Assembly: GCF_003994475.1 (NCBI RefSeq)
Contig: NZ_RZNY01000007.1
Coordinates: 1-64,000, forward strand
DNA: 64,000 nt
Direction: 5' to 3'
Source of the DNA: Paenibacillus anaericanus
GTDB taxonomy: Bacteria; Bacillota; Bacilli; Paenibacillales; Paenibacillaceae
The translations under genes and the position numbers were made by a program. Below are positions 16,471 to 25,927 of the stretch, in pieces. Within the stretch, counting starts at the first letter, position 1, and each line of letters opens with the position of its first letter. The notes under the pieces were generated by a model, which was not told where the DNA came from, did no database searches, and was given only the letters and a program-made list of their open reading frames with translations.

Positions 16471-17820
16471 ATGAAAAACAATCAAGATACTACTGAAACT
16501 CCTCAAAAAGGGTGGAGAATGAATGGCGAGCAACCCTCCCTACCGGAAGCTCACCGTTCAATGCGGATCCCTACCAACGGTTCATGGTTCAGAAAATTTC
16601 TCGCGTTTGCCGGTCCTGGTTATATGGTAGCGGTCGGTTATATGGATCCTGGTAACTGGGCTACTGATATAGAAGGTGGATCACGCTTCGGCTATACTTT
16701 ATTATCTGTCGTTCTAATATCCAACCTTATGGCAGTTGTACTACAGGCACTCTCAGGTAAACTTGGGATCGTAACCGGAAAAGATTTGGCACAGGCTTGT
16801 CGAGACAATTATTCCAAACCAACCGTCATTGCACTATGGTTACTCTGCGAATTGGCCATTGCCGCAACTGACCTTGCGGAAGTCATTGGCGCAGCAATAG
16901 CCTTAAATTTACTATTTGGTCTCCCGATCATATATGGGGTTATGATTACCGCCGTTGATGTATTACTCATTCTACTATTACAAAATAAGGGATTTCGTTC
17001 GCTGGAGATTTTTGTTGTAGTGCTCATTGCTACGATTGGCATTTGCTTCGGTATTGATTTATTTCTCACCAAACCTGATCTCGGCAGTGTAGCCTTGGGA
17101 TATATTCCAAGTGCACAAATTTTAAGTAATCCGCAAATGCTCTACATCGCTATTGGTATTCTAGGGGCTACTGTTATGCCTCATAATCTATATCTGCACT
17201 CTTCCATCGTCCAAACTAGACAATTTGATTTGAGCCCTACTGGGAAGCGGCAGGCGATCAAGTACGCGACATGGGATTCCAGTATTGCGCTAACCTTTGC
17301 CCTATTTATCAACTCGGCGATTCTGATCCTCTCGGCAGCGGCATTTCACAAGACAGGGTTAACGCAAGTAGCGGATATCTCGGATGCGTATCATTTACTT
17401 ACACCGATTGTCGGAACTACACTTGCTAGCGTATTGTTTGCCGTAGCCTTACTCGCTTCTGGGCAAAACTCCACACTAACAGGTACGCTTGCAGGTCAGA
17501 TTGTAATGGAAGGCTTTGTTAATATCAGGCTTACACCATGGCTCAGACGGTTGATTACCCGATTAATTGCGATCATCCCTGCAGTCATCGTTACAGCCAT
17601 CTACGGCGAGCGTGGTACGCAAGATCTACTGATTTTCAGCCAGGTTATCCTCTCACTACAACTTCCCTTTGCAGTCATCCCTTTGGTCAAATTTACATCC
17701 AGTAAGGCGAAGATGGGAGAATTCGCCAATAAAACTTGGTTGAACATTTTGGCATGGTTCATCGCCGGAGTCATCGTAATCCTAAACATCTATCTGCTAG
17801 TACAAACCATAACTTCATAA
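16471..17820 (+). CDS. mntH: NRAMP-family manganese/divalent metal transporter MntH
   Basis: A proton-coupled Mn(II) importer of 449 aa with about 11 membrane helices. The helix 1 metal-binding motif is present as [16 protein letters not shown] (the DPGN signature), and helix 6 carries [13 protein letters not shown] with the metal-coordinating Met and the MPHN motif. A soluble N-terminal tail of about 45 residues is slightly longer than usual. The start has AAGGGTGAT upstream. The promoter carries an MntR-like box, so the gene should be repressed when manganese is plentiful. Confidence 0.94.
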   Translation: MKNNQDTTETPQKGWRMNGEQPSLPEAHRSMRIPTNGSWFRKFLAFAGPGYMVAVGYMDPGNWATDIEGGSRFGYTLLSVVLISNLMAVVLQALSGKLGIVTGKDLAQACRDNYSKPTVIALWLLCELAIAATDLAEVIGAAIALNLLFGLPIIYGVMITAVDVLLILLLQNKGFRSLEIFVVVLIATIGICFGIDLFLTKPDLGSVALGYIPSAQILSNPQMLYIAIGILGATVMPHNLYLHSSIVQTRQFDLSPTGKRQAIKYATWDSSIALTFALFINSAILILSAAAFHKTGLTQVADISDAYHLLTPIVGTTLASVLFAVALLASGQNSTLTGTLAGQIVMEGFVNIRLTPWLRRLITRLIAIIPAVIVTAIYGERGTQDLLIFSQVILSLQLPFAVIPLVKFTSSKAKMGEFANKTWLNILAWFIAGVIVILNIYLLVQTITS

Positions 17821-17845
17821 ATCATTTTATTGCTCCGCTACAATA

Positions 17846-17880
17846 ACCCCGTTATCAGCCTAACCAACTGTTATCGGGGT
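17846..17880. terminator. Bidirectional terminator between mntH and the lipoprotein gene
   Basis: ACCCCGTTATCA and TGTTATCGGGGT form an imperfect stem with an 11-base loop between convergent genes. A T-rich stretch follows on the plus strand. Confidence 0.6.
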
Positions 17881-17886
17881 ATTCTT

Positions 17887-18747
17887 CTATTCTTTAATTT
17901 CTTTAAAAGAAGCATCGTATAACCGGAACATTGTTTTGTAGCCTGATTCATCTATTTTAATACCCACATCTAGACGTCCTGTTATTTGTAATGGCTCTGA
18001 TTTATATCTAAGCTTTACGTCATCCGGTACGAAAACCATCATTATTTTGTTCCAATAGGTCTCATCCCCGTTATCAAACGGACATTCCGCTCCAGGCTGT
18101 GGTATCAATAGGAACCAATGTTTCTCGAAGGATAGCACCTCCCCCATAAACCCTTTGATCGTTACTGTGGAATCATCCAAGTCCCAGAATTGATCTGAAG
18201 GAGTGGTCTGATCCTCCCCATCAAAAAATTGCGACCAACCGATAGATTCAATTCCACTTTTTACTACATCAGGAGTCTTCTCAGCTACTTTTCTCTCTAC
18301 TATAACTGGTTTATTGTCCTCTTTAACGATGAGCTCCTGATCTGCTACTAATTCATTTTTTGTAGATTTTGTGTCATTTTTTTTATTCGGATCCTTTTTT
18401 ATATTTTCGTCAGCTGTTTTTCCTATATTTCCCTTCCCTTCTACCTCCACTTTTTCTACTAACGTTACTTTCTCTTCTACCGTTGCTTTCTCATCTACCT
18501 TTTCCTGCTCATTCTGCAGTGATTGTTCCTTATCTCCACTCTCTTCCTTCATATCAGCTACAACAATCAACTTCTTCTCTTCTAAAGTGTTTAGCTTATT
18601 CTGGTCTGTATCAGGGGACTCGATCGACTGAGCAGCAAAGCCAAATGAGCCTGCCTCATTTTGTTTCATATCATTTTGCCCACATGCTTGAAGAAGCAGG
18701 AGTACTGCAAACATCAAAATGGACAACACTACATTTTTCCTATTCAA
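17887..18747 (-). CDS. Lipoprotein with DUF3299-like C-terminal domain
   Basis: A lipoprotein signal peptide (MNRKNVVLSILMFAVLLLLQ then AC) gives a lipobox LLQAC with Cys at residue 22. A highly charged Lys/Glu linker (about 50-170) follows. The C-terminal domain (about 175-286, with VTIKGFMGEVLSFEK, FLLIPQPGAECPF and ITGRLDVGI) resembles DUF3299, though no search was possible. It is the last of three genes after an ABC ATPase and an FtsX-type permease. The same trio is known in Pseudomonas in a zinc-responsive operon, so a metal-related role is plausible but unproven. Confidence 0.65.
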   Translation of the reverse strand: MNRKNVVLSILMFAVLLLLQACGQNDMKQNEAGSFGFAAQSIESPDTDQNKLNTLEEKKLIVVADMKEESGDKEQSLQNEQEKVDEKATVEEKVTLVEKVEVEGKGNIGKTADENIKKDPNKKNDTKSTKNELVADQELIVKEDNKPVIVERKVAEKTPDVVKSGIESIGWSQFFDGEDQTTPSDQFWDLDDSTVTIKGFMGEVLSFEKHWFLLIPQPGAECPFDNGDETYWNKIMMVFVPDDVKLRYKSEPLQITGRLDVGIKIDESGYKTMFRLYDASFKEIKE

Positions 18748-18760
18748 AAGAACTACCTCC

Positions 18761-19984
18761 TTATGCCTTAAATAGGGTTAATGGATCCATTCTATATACC
18801 CTAAATGCCGGTCCCATTGAAGCGACGAACCCGATCAGAATCGTCCCACCCGCTATATAAAAATGATCTTGAGTCCAAAGGAACGGATTGATTTGAATCC
18901 CCCCGTAGGTGAATAGTAGATCTTTCAAAAAATAACTTCCGACATGACCAACAAGTAAACCTATCAACAGCCCTGAGACCGTAATGATCAATCCCTCGCC
19001 TATCAATGTCATCCATACATAGATCTTTGATTTACCAAGCAGACGCAGCAATCCAACATCTTTAGTTCGTTCATTCGCAGCTGCAACAAGGGATAAGAGG
19101 ATAGATATTGCCGCTAAAATGACGCATAACAGAGTAACGATTTCAATAATCTCTGATCCCCGATCTACGAGATTAACAACATCCGCAACGACCTTACTCG
19201 TATAAACAGCCTGAATTTTATTCATCTGATCAAGCTTACTCTGTAACTCATGTGCGCCCAGTAAGGTCTTTGGCTTCACAAGAATTGCTGTAATCTCTCG
19301 ATCTGCATTCAACTCACCATGAACAAACCATGCATAGTCGAGCGTTGTAAACATAGCGCGATCATCTGGGGTGTTCAGCTCGGGAAGGATCCCCTTGACT
19401 GTATAGAGAAAACTCTGATGAGCATTATGCTCGTCGTGTTCTGCTCCTTCAGTATCATCTCCCAGTTCTACATCAAGGGCGTCCTTAACCAATCCATGTG
19501 CACCGGAAAAAGTGTCTCCTACTTGAAGATGGAGTAATCGTGCTGCATACGACCCAACGACCACTTCACCAGTGTGTCCATATAGCGTTCCTGCACTTAG
19601 TTTTCGGTCGCCATACCTAGTCATGAAATACTGCGGATTAATACCCACGATAGGATAGCCATTGTAGTTATCACCTGTTGTCATCGCATAGGCCTGCTCC
19701 ACACCTTTATCTTGCAGGACCACTTCAAGAGTCTCCTCGGGAATATTCCCGGTAGGAGATCCAACGTGATAGAAAGTATTCAGTACAAGTGTAGTCTCGC
19801 TGCCTTCAGCTCCAATCACGACATCAAATGGACCATAACCCTTCTCTGTTCCTTGTTCTACGCTGGCTTTAGATAACGAGAGTATGATGATAAATGCTAC
19901 TGTCGCTGTTACAGAAAGTAACGTCAGCAAAGATAGAAATTTACGATGAAGAATATTACGAACTAATAAATGGAACAGGCTCAT
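18761..19984 (-). CDS. MacB/FtsX-type ABC transporter permease
   Basis: A 407-residue permease with one N-terminal helix (about 17-40), a large extracytoplasmic domain (about 45-285), and three C-terminal helices (285-407), the FtsX/MacB topology. The external domain contains a His/Asp/Glu-rich stretch (EGAEHDEHNAHQ, about 185-197) that could bind metal. The final region RVYRMDPLTLFKA is typical of FtsX proteins. The ATG at 19984 has GAGGAG eight bases upstream and overlaps the ATPase gene by 29 bases. Confidence 0.83.
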   Translation of the reverse strand: MSLFHLLVRNILHRKFLSLLTLLSVTATVAFIIILSLSKASVEQGTEKGYGPFDVVIGAEGSETTLVLNTFYHVGSPTGNIPEETLEVVLQDKGVEQAYAMTTGDNYNGYPIVGINPQYFMTRYGDRKLSAGTLYGHTGEVVVGSYAARLLHLQVGDTFSGAHGLVKDALDVELGDDTEGAEHDEHNAHQSFLYTVKGILPELNTPDDRAMFTTLDYAWFVHGELNADREITAILVKPKTLLGAHELQSKLDQMNKIQAVYTSKVVADVVNLVDRGSEIIEIVTLLCVILAAISILLSLVAAANERTKDVGLLRLLGKSKIYVWMTLIGEGLIITVSGLLIGLLVGHVGSYFLKDLLFTYGGIQINPFLWTQDHFYIAGGTILIGFVASMGPAFRVYRMDPLTLFKA

Positions 19985-20672
19985 ATGACCGACTCCTCGC
20001 ACTTCTTAATTCGTTAATTTCGTGAATATGAACACATTTTTCAAAACGATCTGCCATATTGAGATCATGAGTGACCACGATTAACGTATGATCTTTGCTT
20101 GCACACAAATCGAGCAGTAGCCCCGTAACTTCATCCGCCGTCTCCCAATCTAGGCTTCCTGTAGGCTCATCAGCCAATACTAGCTTCGGTTCATTAATTA
20201 ACGCCCTAATCATTGCTACACGCTGCTGCTGCCCCCTGGACAGTTGTGATGGTAGATGACGACTCCGATCACTCAGACCAACCTTCTCAAACCAGAAGTC
20301 GATAAGTTCCCGCCGTTCTGTCTTACTTCGATTACCTGACATTACAATTTCAACATTCTGCCTAGCCATTAGGGAAGGAATCAGATGAAAGTCCTGTAAA
20401 ATATATCCGATATTCTCCGCACGAAAGCGATCCCTGACAGACTCACTCATTTGATGGAGGGCCATTTCCATCATTATGATTTCACCTTTATCTGGCGAGA
20501 GAATGCCACTGATCAAATGAAGTAAGGTGCTTTTCCCCGAACCACTCGGTCCGATCATTGCGAGTTTCTCACCTTGACTGACTGTCCATTCCGGGATATT
20601 TAGGATTGGAACGTCCTTTCCTGCCACTTGAAAGCCTTTCTTCAATCCTTGAATATGTAACATAGTATCCAC
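19956..20672 (-). CDS. ABC transporter ATP-binding protein (LolD/MacB type)
   Basis: A 238-residue ATPase with Walker A GPSGSGKST, the Q-loop region GYILQDFH, a signature in the variant form LSRGQQQRVAM, Walker B LVLADEPTG, and the H-loop VVTHD. It is the LolD/MacB subfamily that pairs with FtsX-type permeases, here the overlapping downstream gene. The signature begins LSRGQ instead of LSGGQ, a tolerated variation. The operon comprises ATPase, permease and lipoprotein. Confidence 0.88.
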   Translation of the reverse strand: MDTMLHIQGLKKGFQVAGKDVPILNIPEWTVSQGEKLAMIGPSGSGKSTLLHLISGILSPDKGEIIMMEMALHQMSESVRDRFRAENIGYILQDFHLIPSLMARQNVEIVMSGNRSKTERRELIDFWFEKVGLSDRSRHLPSQLSRGQQQRVAMIRALINEPKLVLADEPTGSLDWETADEVTGLLLDLCASKDHTLIVVTHDLNMADRFEKCVHIHEINELRSARSRSYEPVPFISS

Positions 20673-20696
20673 ACTCCTTTGCGAACCAAAATGCAG

Positions 20697-20723
20697 AAAA
20701 ACAGGAGAAGCGACTTCTCCTGT
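20697..20723 (-). terminator. Intrinsic terminator of the alkaline phosphatase gene
   Basis: On the minus strand ACAGGAGAAG-TCG-CTTCTCCTGT is followed by TTTTTC. Confidence 0.85.
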
Positions 20724-20754
20724 TTATTCTCCCACCTATCGTGGCTTACTTAGC

Positions 20755-22473
20755 TTATTTCAATTGGATACGTTCAGATAACGAATCCCATTCCAACGTT
20801 GTACCCGTCAATTGATTGAAGGCAGCCAGTGGAAGATACAATGTCCCATTATCCAGTTCCACAGTGAAAGATGCCGCCTTACCATTTACCTTAGCAGTGC
20901 TTGCGCCGAGGTCTACGGTAATAGTTGCTCCTTTACCACTAAGCGTTGCTATGCTACTACTAGCTTGATATTTACCATTAAGTGCTAGTGTTAAGGCTTT
21001 AGCCGGATATAAGACTTCCTTATCACGATTGATTTTGAATTTAGGATATACATATTTTGCTTGCATAGCCGCCGTTACTTTGTCTAAATCGACTCCAATC
21101 ACCGCAGCAGCAGCCTTCGCAATCTGCGTATTATCGATTTGTCCCTTCACTTTGTCAGCAATGGGGCCATATGCCCAAACCCCAACATCAACTGCAGAGT
21201 GACCATGTCCGGACCAACCGACCAACAAGCGCTTAGACACTACAGCGTTATATCCGCCCTCGCGATTGTAGGATGAGCCGTCCCCATCTAGAATAAGTTG
21301 AGCTTCTTCATCGCTTAAATCATTAATTCCCGTGTTGTCAGCAACGATCTTTTTCACATCTGCTAATGTTTTAGCATCATTTAAAGATCCGATGAGGTAT
21401 TCAGAAGAATGCTTCTGTTTATCCCACAGATCAATGTTCATTTCATAAATATTGTCCCGTGATAGGGAAAGACCCCCGGTCTCATGATCCGCTGTAACAA
21501 TAACAGACGTATTTCCTTGCTTCTTAGCGAAATCAATGGCCGTCTTAAATGCTGCATCGAAATCAAGTGTTTCTTGAACCATCGTTGGCAGATCGTTAGC
21601 ATGCCCAGCATGGTCAATTCGGCCGCCTTCGATCATCATGACAAATCCATTCTTGTCAGCGGACAAGATTTCTAGAGCTTTAGAAGTCATCTGAGCCAAA
21701 CTTGGCGTCTCAGCAGTCCGATCCGGTACATAAGCAACATGTGAACTACCGAATAAACCGAGCGCCTTCGTATTTTTAGACGATAGAGCTTTTAAACTCT
21801 GCGCCGTTTTAACTACGGTATAACCTTTAGCTTCAAATTCAGGCAGCAGGTTTTTATCTGTTCTCTTCCCCTTTTCTTCCTTCGTAACAAAGAAAGATTC
21901 TCCACCACCGAACAATACATCCACTCCACTTGTCAGGTACTGGGAGGCAATGGCACTCTCGTTGTCTCTACTACGGACATGAGAGGCGTATACAGCTGGA
22001 GTAGCATGGGTAATACGCGCTGTTGTGACTAAACCCGTAGCTTTCCCACTGGCTTCAGCAGCTTCGATTATAGATGCAAAAGGTTTCGAGACATCTTCAT
22101 TAGATACACTGATACCGGCATTATAAGTTTTATGCCCTGTAGCAAAAGCGGTACCTGCTGATGCCGAGTCAGTGACAACACCTGAAACAACCGTGCCACC
22201 GTCTTCTCCGCGATCTGCAAAGGTTGTCGCTTGACCAACATAATAAGGATCCAGGTTCAAATGCGTAATGTTTTTCTCATATTGTTGGAAATAACGTGTA
22301 GCTGATACCTGAGCTGGTCCCATGCCATCACCGATTAGAACAATCAAGTTTTGCGGTTGGGATTTCTTTGTTTCTTTTGCCGAGACCGTATCTTTGGATG
22401 TTGCAAAGGATCCCGCCGTCACGACTGTCAGTGCCAGACCGCTAACCGCTAAGCCCTTCCATAACTTCTTCAT
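20755..22473 (-). CDS. Secreted alkaline phosphatase with copper-amine-oxidase-like C-terminal domain
   Basis: A phosphomonoesterase of the PhoA superfamily, 572 aa. A signal peptide covers about residues 1-33. The metal and active site motifs are present: LIGDGMGPAQVSATR, VTDSASAGTAFATGHKT with the nucleophilic Ser after Asp, MIEGGRIDHAGHANDL, TADHETGG and GHSAVDVG. Residues about 495-572 form a Cu-amine-oxidase N-terminal-like domain (LYLPLAAFNQLTG), which Paenibacillus proteins often carry as a wall-associated module. The promoter is clear, but only a single TTAACA near 22536 hints at a Pho box. Confidence 0.9.
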   Translation of the reverse strand: MKKLWKGLAVSGLALTVVTAGSFATSKDTVSAKETKKSQPQNLIVLIGDGMGPAQVSATRYFQQYEKNITHLNLDPYYVGQATTFADRGEDGGTVVSGVVTDSASAGTAFATGHKTYNAGISVSNEDVSKPFASIIEAAEASGKATGLVTTARITHATPAVYASHVRSRDNESAIASQYLTSGVDVLFGGGESFFVTKEEKGKRTDKNLLPEFEAKGYTVVKTAQSLKALSSKNTKALGLFGSSHVAYVPDRTAETPSLAQMTSKALEILSADKNGFVMMIEGGRIDHAGHANDLPTMVQETLDFDAAFKTAIDFAKKQGNTSVIVTADHETGGLSLSRDNIYEMNIDLWDKQKHSSEYLIGSLNDAKTLADVKKIVADNTGINDLSDEEAQLILDGDGSSYNREGGYNAVVSKRLLVGWSGHGHSAVDVGVWAYGPIADKVKGQIDNTQIAKAAAAVIGVDLDKVTAAMQAKYVYPKFKINRDKEVLYPAKALTLALNGKYQASSSIATLSGKGATITVDLGASTAKVNGKAASFTVELDNGTLYLPLAAFNQLTGTTLEWDSLSERIQLK

Positions 22474-22548
22474 CTATTTCCCTCCAATTGTATAAGAACT
22501 AAGATAAGCTTAGAGGGAGAATATTTGGTAGATGTTAACAGATTATTA

Positions 22549-22577
22549 TTTATAGGTAAAATTTTACTATTCGTCAA
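22549..22577 (-). promoter_or_regulatory. Promoter of the alkaline phosphatase gene
   Basis: On the minus strand TTGACG and TATAAA are separated by 17 bases. The spacer contains the palindrome TAAAATTTTA. Confidence 0.6.
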
Positions 22578-22611
22578 GTTTCTCATTTACAAAAGTCTAC
22601 ATTAAAATAAC

Positions 22612-22639
22612 AAAAAAATCCCTTGCAATAGCAAGAGAT
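22612..22639 (-). terminator. Terminator of the first tRNA-Leu gene
   Basis: ATCTCTTGC and GCAAGGGAT on the minus strand form a stem followed by seven T residues. Confidence 0.8.
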
Positions 22640-22664
22640 TTTCTCGGTGACGCTGTTCATTTGA

Positions 22665-22747
<83 letters not shown>

Positions 22748-22809
22748 GTAGTGTTTCTAAAGCGAACATTTAACATTATACCTACGGCGAATCCAAATGT
22801 AAAGAAAAA

Positions 22810-23178
22810 CTATTTTTCTTTCTCCGCTTTCTTCCTCCTCAACATTTTTCGATGTTGAGTAAAATGAATATACTCACGAATAAATGCTTTTTCATGGGCA
22901 GATAATTTAACCGTCCAATCTATGGATGAAACATCTACCAAATAAACTTCAAGGCGCTCGTGGATTTTCTCTACTTGTCGTTCATGTCCAGTCATAAGCC
23001 AATCTAAGCTCACATCAAAATACATGGCGATATCGATTAGTTTATTACTACCCGGAGTCGATTTCCCACGTTTCCAATCTCCTAAATTCCCCGTACTTAT
23101 TCCAAGATCCATACAAAACTTCTTTTTGGTTATTTTCTTGTTTTTAATTAAGATTTCGATTCTATCATAAATGGACAA
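22810..23178 (-). CDS. XRE-family helix-turn-helix regulator
   Basis: A 122-residue protein with an N-terminal XRE HTH (about residues 3-62): ITKKKFCMDLGISTGNLGDW, then KRGKSTPGSNKLIDIAMYF and VSLDWLMTG. The C-terminal 50 residues are charged and have no known domain. The start is TTG at 23178 with AAAGG upstream. It is divergent from the PAS/Cys-rich gene, and the shared 170-base region contains several AACGCAC/GTGCGT-like motifs that could be its operators. It could therefore control itself and its neighbour. Confidence 0.82.
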   Translation of the reverse strand: MSIYDRIEILIKNKKITKKKFCMDLGISTGNLGDWKRGKSTPGSNKLIDIAMYFDVSLDWLMTGHERQVEKIHERLEVYLVDVSSIDWTVKLSAHEKAFIREYIHFTQHRKMLRRKKAEKEK

Positions 23179-23198
23179 CGAAATTCCGACCTTTCTTC

Positions 23199-23346
23199 AA
23201 CGCACAAGAAAATACGCATTTAAGTTGTTCTACTGTTGTAAGGTAACGCACTTACGTATATAATAAAATTTATGACCTTGCGTGTTATATATACATATTA
23301 TATCATAATTTTTTCCAATTATAATCTTATACTATAGGAGTGCGCT
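23199..23346. promoter_or_regulatory. Candidate operator cluster in a divergent intergenic region
   Basis: Copies of AACGCAC occur at 23199-23205 and 23245-23251. The opposite-orientation forms GCGTGTT (within 23278-23286) and GTGCGCT (23340-23346) follow. The stretch also holds AT-rich -10-like sequences. It separates the XRE regulator from the divergent PAS gene. Confidence 0.35.
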
Positions 23347-23350
23347 AATC

Positions 23351-24040
23351 GTGATCGAGATGTCTTCTGTATGGCATGACGCCGTCCATTCATTAAACCA
23401 GAGCATAGCTATCATTGCTCCAGACGGCACCCTACAACTCGTCAATCAGAGTTGGGCAACTCAAGCATCCAAACACGGTTTGTCTCCTGATTGGGATCGA
23501 CCAGGGATCAACCTGCTTCATGTCTTCGCTGCCAATAGGCACAATTCAAACCCTCTCTTACAACATCTCCTACAAAACTTTAATAACATATTGCATGGAG
23601 ATCATCCTTACTTCAAAACAGAATTCTACTTGGACTTACCTCAAGGGAAATCCTGGTTTCTAGCTGAAGTTATTCCCTTTACTAAACAGGGATCGACACA
23701 GATCAGAGGTATCACTCTTACATGCTCCGATATCACAGAATTTAAGAACAGTGAATTACAGCTAAAAGAAGTTATTTCCAAAATATCCACTCTAGAAGGA
23801 CTTCTCCCCATTTGTGCCGTCTGCAAAAAAATTAAAGACGATCATAATGTATGGAACCCCATCGAAAATTATTTAAACCAACATACCTGCGTTGAGTTTA
23901 CTCACGATATTTGTCCCGATTGCATCCGTTTGCTATATCCTAAGTACTCATCAATCCTTGACCACCCAAATAATTCAGAACAGAATCCCCATAAAACCTG
24001 TCTCTGTCACGAACATCCTGATCATCCAAATAATCCATAA
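23351..24040 (+). CDS. PAS-domain protein with C-terminal Cys-rich motif
   Basis: A 229-residue protein with a GTG start and AGGAG upstream. Residues about 10-140 look like a PAS sensor fold (IAIIAPDGTLQLVNQSWA and then RGITLTCSDITEFK). A linker helix leads to a conserved segment at about 150-200, LLPICAVCKKIKDD and HDICPDC, which I know from many PAS and response-regulator proteins as a four-Cys module of unknown function. There is no kinase, HTH or GGDEF output, so it may act through protein contacts or metal/redox sensing. The C-terminus (CLCHEHPDH) is unusually His/Cys rich. Confidence 0.75.
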   Translation: MIEMSSVWHDAVHSLNQSIAIIAPDGTLQLVNQSWATQASKHGLSPDWDRPGINLLHVFAANRHNSNPLLQHLLQNFNNILHGDHPYFKTEFYLDLPQGKSWFLAEVIPFTKQGSTQIRGITLTCSDITEFKNSELQLKEVISKISTLEGLLPICAVCKKIKDDHNVWNPIENYLNQHTCVEFTHDICPDCIRLLYPKYSSILDHPNNSEQNPHKTCLCHEHPDHPNNP

Positions 24041-24136
24041 ATTTCTTCAGTACGAGCTCGATAGATTGTAACATATTTATCAATGAAATACTGTAAATAT
24101 TCTATGCTTCTTAGCTCATTTTTCAAGCAGCAGCAC

Positions 24137-24169
24137 AAGTAAGCCCCTGTCACCGACAGGGGCTTACTT
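24137..24169. terminator. Convergent terminator hairpin
   Basis: A perfect 15-base-pair stem (AAGTAAGCCCCTGTC and its complement) with an ACC loop lies between convergent genes ending at 24040 and 24180. There is no long T tract on either side. Confidence 0.7.
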
Positions 24170-24179
24170 CATTGAATCA

Positions 24180-25922
24180 TTATCGATTGAATTTAGGGAA
24201 ACGGATTCGTACAGTTGTCCCCTCCCCAACTGAACTTGTTATGGACACCCCATACGCTTTGCCAAACTGGAGTTTAATCCTCTGATCGACGTTGCGAATT
24301 CCATAGCCGACCCCTTTCTCCGAAAGGGTCAATATTTGCTCGATCAATTCTTCTTTCATGCCAATACCGTTGTCTTGCACCTCCATGCAAATCTCATCAC
24401 CTTCAAAGAATAAGCGAATGACCACATGAATTTCATCATCATACCAGGCATGCTCCAATATATTTTCCACAAATGGTTGAAGGATAAATTTCACTGTCTC
24501 GTATTTCAAAGTCTCTTCGCAAACTTCATAATTAACGATAACTCTATCCGCGAATTTTATTCTCTGAATATCGACGTAGGATTGAATAATTTGCAGTTCT
24601 TTTTCAATGGAGATAATCATCTCACCTTTATTCAAGGAAAGCCGATAGAATTTGGCCAGTTCACGCACCATCTCATGCATCTTTTCGATTTCTCCCAGCT
24701 GCGCCATCCGACTTATAGAAGAAAACGTATTGTAGAGGAAATGAGGATTCATCTGCGAATGAAGTACCTGAAGCTCAACATCCTTTTTCTCTAGCTTGCT
24801 TAAATAAACCTCGTCAATTAGCTTCTCCATATTAGAAGCCATGTCGTTAAACGCCTCGCCAATCTGCGAGAATTCATCTTTCCCCTGCACGGGCATCCGC
24901 TTTTGGAAATTCCCTTCCTTAAATGTCTTCAGAGATCGAATCAACTTCAATATCCGTTTGGAGAAATATCGCGATATCGTCCAACTGATCAAGGTAAGTA
25001 CAAGCAAACTTGCTAAGCAGATGAGAATTGTAATATTGCGCACCTTCTGGGAGTTCTCCTGAAATGAGGAATTAGGAATCCAGGCGATAATACTTGCATT
25101 CATATTCGAAATGGGTTGTTTGATTTGCATGTAGCCTTCCGGCTGGTTAACTGAACTGCCTTGTGCAAATGGTAGAAGTTTCGAATCACTTCGCGAGCTT
25201 GTATATAACAGATGATTATTTCCGTCCACGACAAATAACAAGCTATCTTTGCCTAGTTTGGTGAAGTCAACATCGTAGAATATATCTTGAAGCTTAACGT
25301 TAAAATTCATTAACCCAATTGGAGATAACGTATGATAATTGATGATAGGTCGTAATAACGAAATTCTGGCGTTGGTAGCGTCACTATCAATTTGCTTCCA
25401 CTCTATAGTTTCATAATTCATATACTCATTCATATCTTTATACCACTTGGAGTTAGAAATTCTATCTAAATGAAAAATCGAATACTGGCGGCTATCGCCG
25501 GGGTTAACAACCCGATCAAGATAATAAAACTCACTTATATTCGTATTGCTCAAATAGACTGATAACTTAACATCGATGTTCGGTAAATTCGCCGCCGATT
25601 CTATCTTTGGCAAAATATATTGTGAAGTGATCGTATATTTTTCATAATCCAAATAATATCCTGATAAAATACCCGATAATGGTTGATCCGCATATATATC
25701 CTCCGAACCACGAATAACGTCCGCCAAACGATAATCTACATTGTTACCAATCTGTTTGACAGCAATTTCAAGGTTACTACGAGTATGCTGCTCACTTGAA
25801 TTCACCGAAGACACATAAGCGAAGCTCCCAATCACGATAACAGGCGTCATGACCATCAACAAATAAGATATAAACAATTTATAGCTCAGGGGGATATAGC
25901 TATTTGATTTCTTCATTGGCAT
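24180..25922 (-). CDS. YesM-type sensor histidine kinase (sugar locus 1)
   Basis: A 580-residue kinase. A first membrane helix (about 15-40) is followed by an extracytoplasmic sensor domain (45-290), a second helix (about 290-315), HAMP (SRYFSKRILKLIRSLKTFKE onward), and a HisKA_7TM-like/His_kinase domain. The phospho-acceptor His is in SQMNPHFLYNT. An HATPase domain follows with QPFVENILEHAW, DNGIGM and GYGIRNVDQR. It pairs with the YesN-type regulator that ends five bases upstream. Starts at 25931 (TTG), 25922 and 25916 are all in frame; AGGG lies nine bases before 25922. Confidence 0.88.
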   Translation of the reverse strand: MPMKKSNSYIPLSYKLFISYLLMVMTPVIVIGSFAYVSSVNSSEQHTRSNLEIAVKQIGNNVDYRLADVIRGSEDIYADQPLSGILSGYYLDYEKYTITSQYILPKIESAANLPNIDVKLSVYLSNTNISEFYYLDRVVNPGDSRQYSIFHLDRISNSKWYKDMNEYMNYETIEWKQIDSDATNARISLLRPIINYHTLSPIGLMNFNVKLQDIFYDVDFTKLGKDSLLFVVDGNNHLLYTSSRSDSKLLPFAQGSSVNQPEGYMQIKQPISNMNASIIAWIPNSSFQENSQKVRNITILICLASLLVLTLISWTISRYFSKRILKLIRSLKTFKEGNFQKRMPVQGKDEFSQIGEAFNDMASNMEKLIDEVYLSKLEKKDVELQVLHSQMNPHFLYNTFSSISRMAQLGEIEKMHEMVRELAKFYRLSLNKGEMIISIEKELQIIQSYVDIQRIKFADRVIVNYEVCEETLKYETVKFILQPFVENILEHAWYDDEIHVVIRLFFEGDEICMEVQDNGIGMKEELIEQILTLSEKGVGYGIRNVDQRIKLQFGKAYGVSITSSVGEGTTVRIRFPKFNR

Positions 25923-25927
25923 TACTA

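Noticed and set aside
18369-18860. Long plus-strand ORF of 163 codons within the lipoprotein gene
   Set aside because: It is the antisense shadow of a low-complexity Lys/Glu-rich region and has Ser/Leu-rich, non-coding-like composition.
22513-22560. Possible Pho box upstream of the alkaline phosphatase gene
   Set aside because: Only one TTAACA is present, without the direct repeats at 11-base spacing expected for PhoP binding. I did not annotate it.
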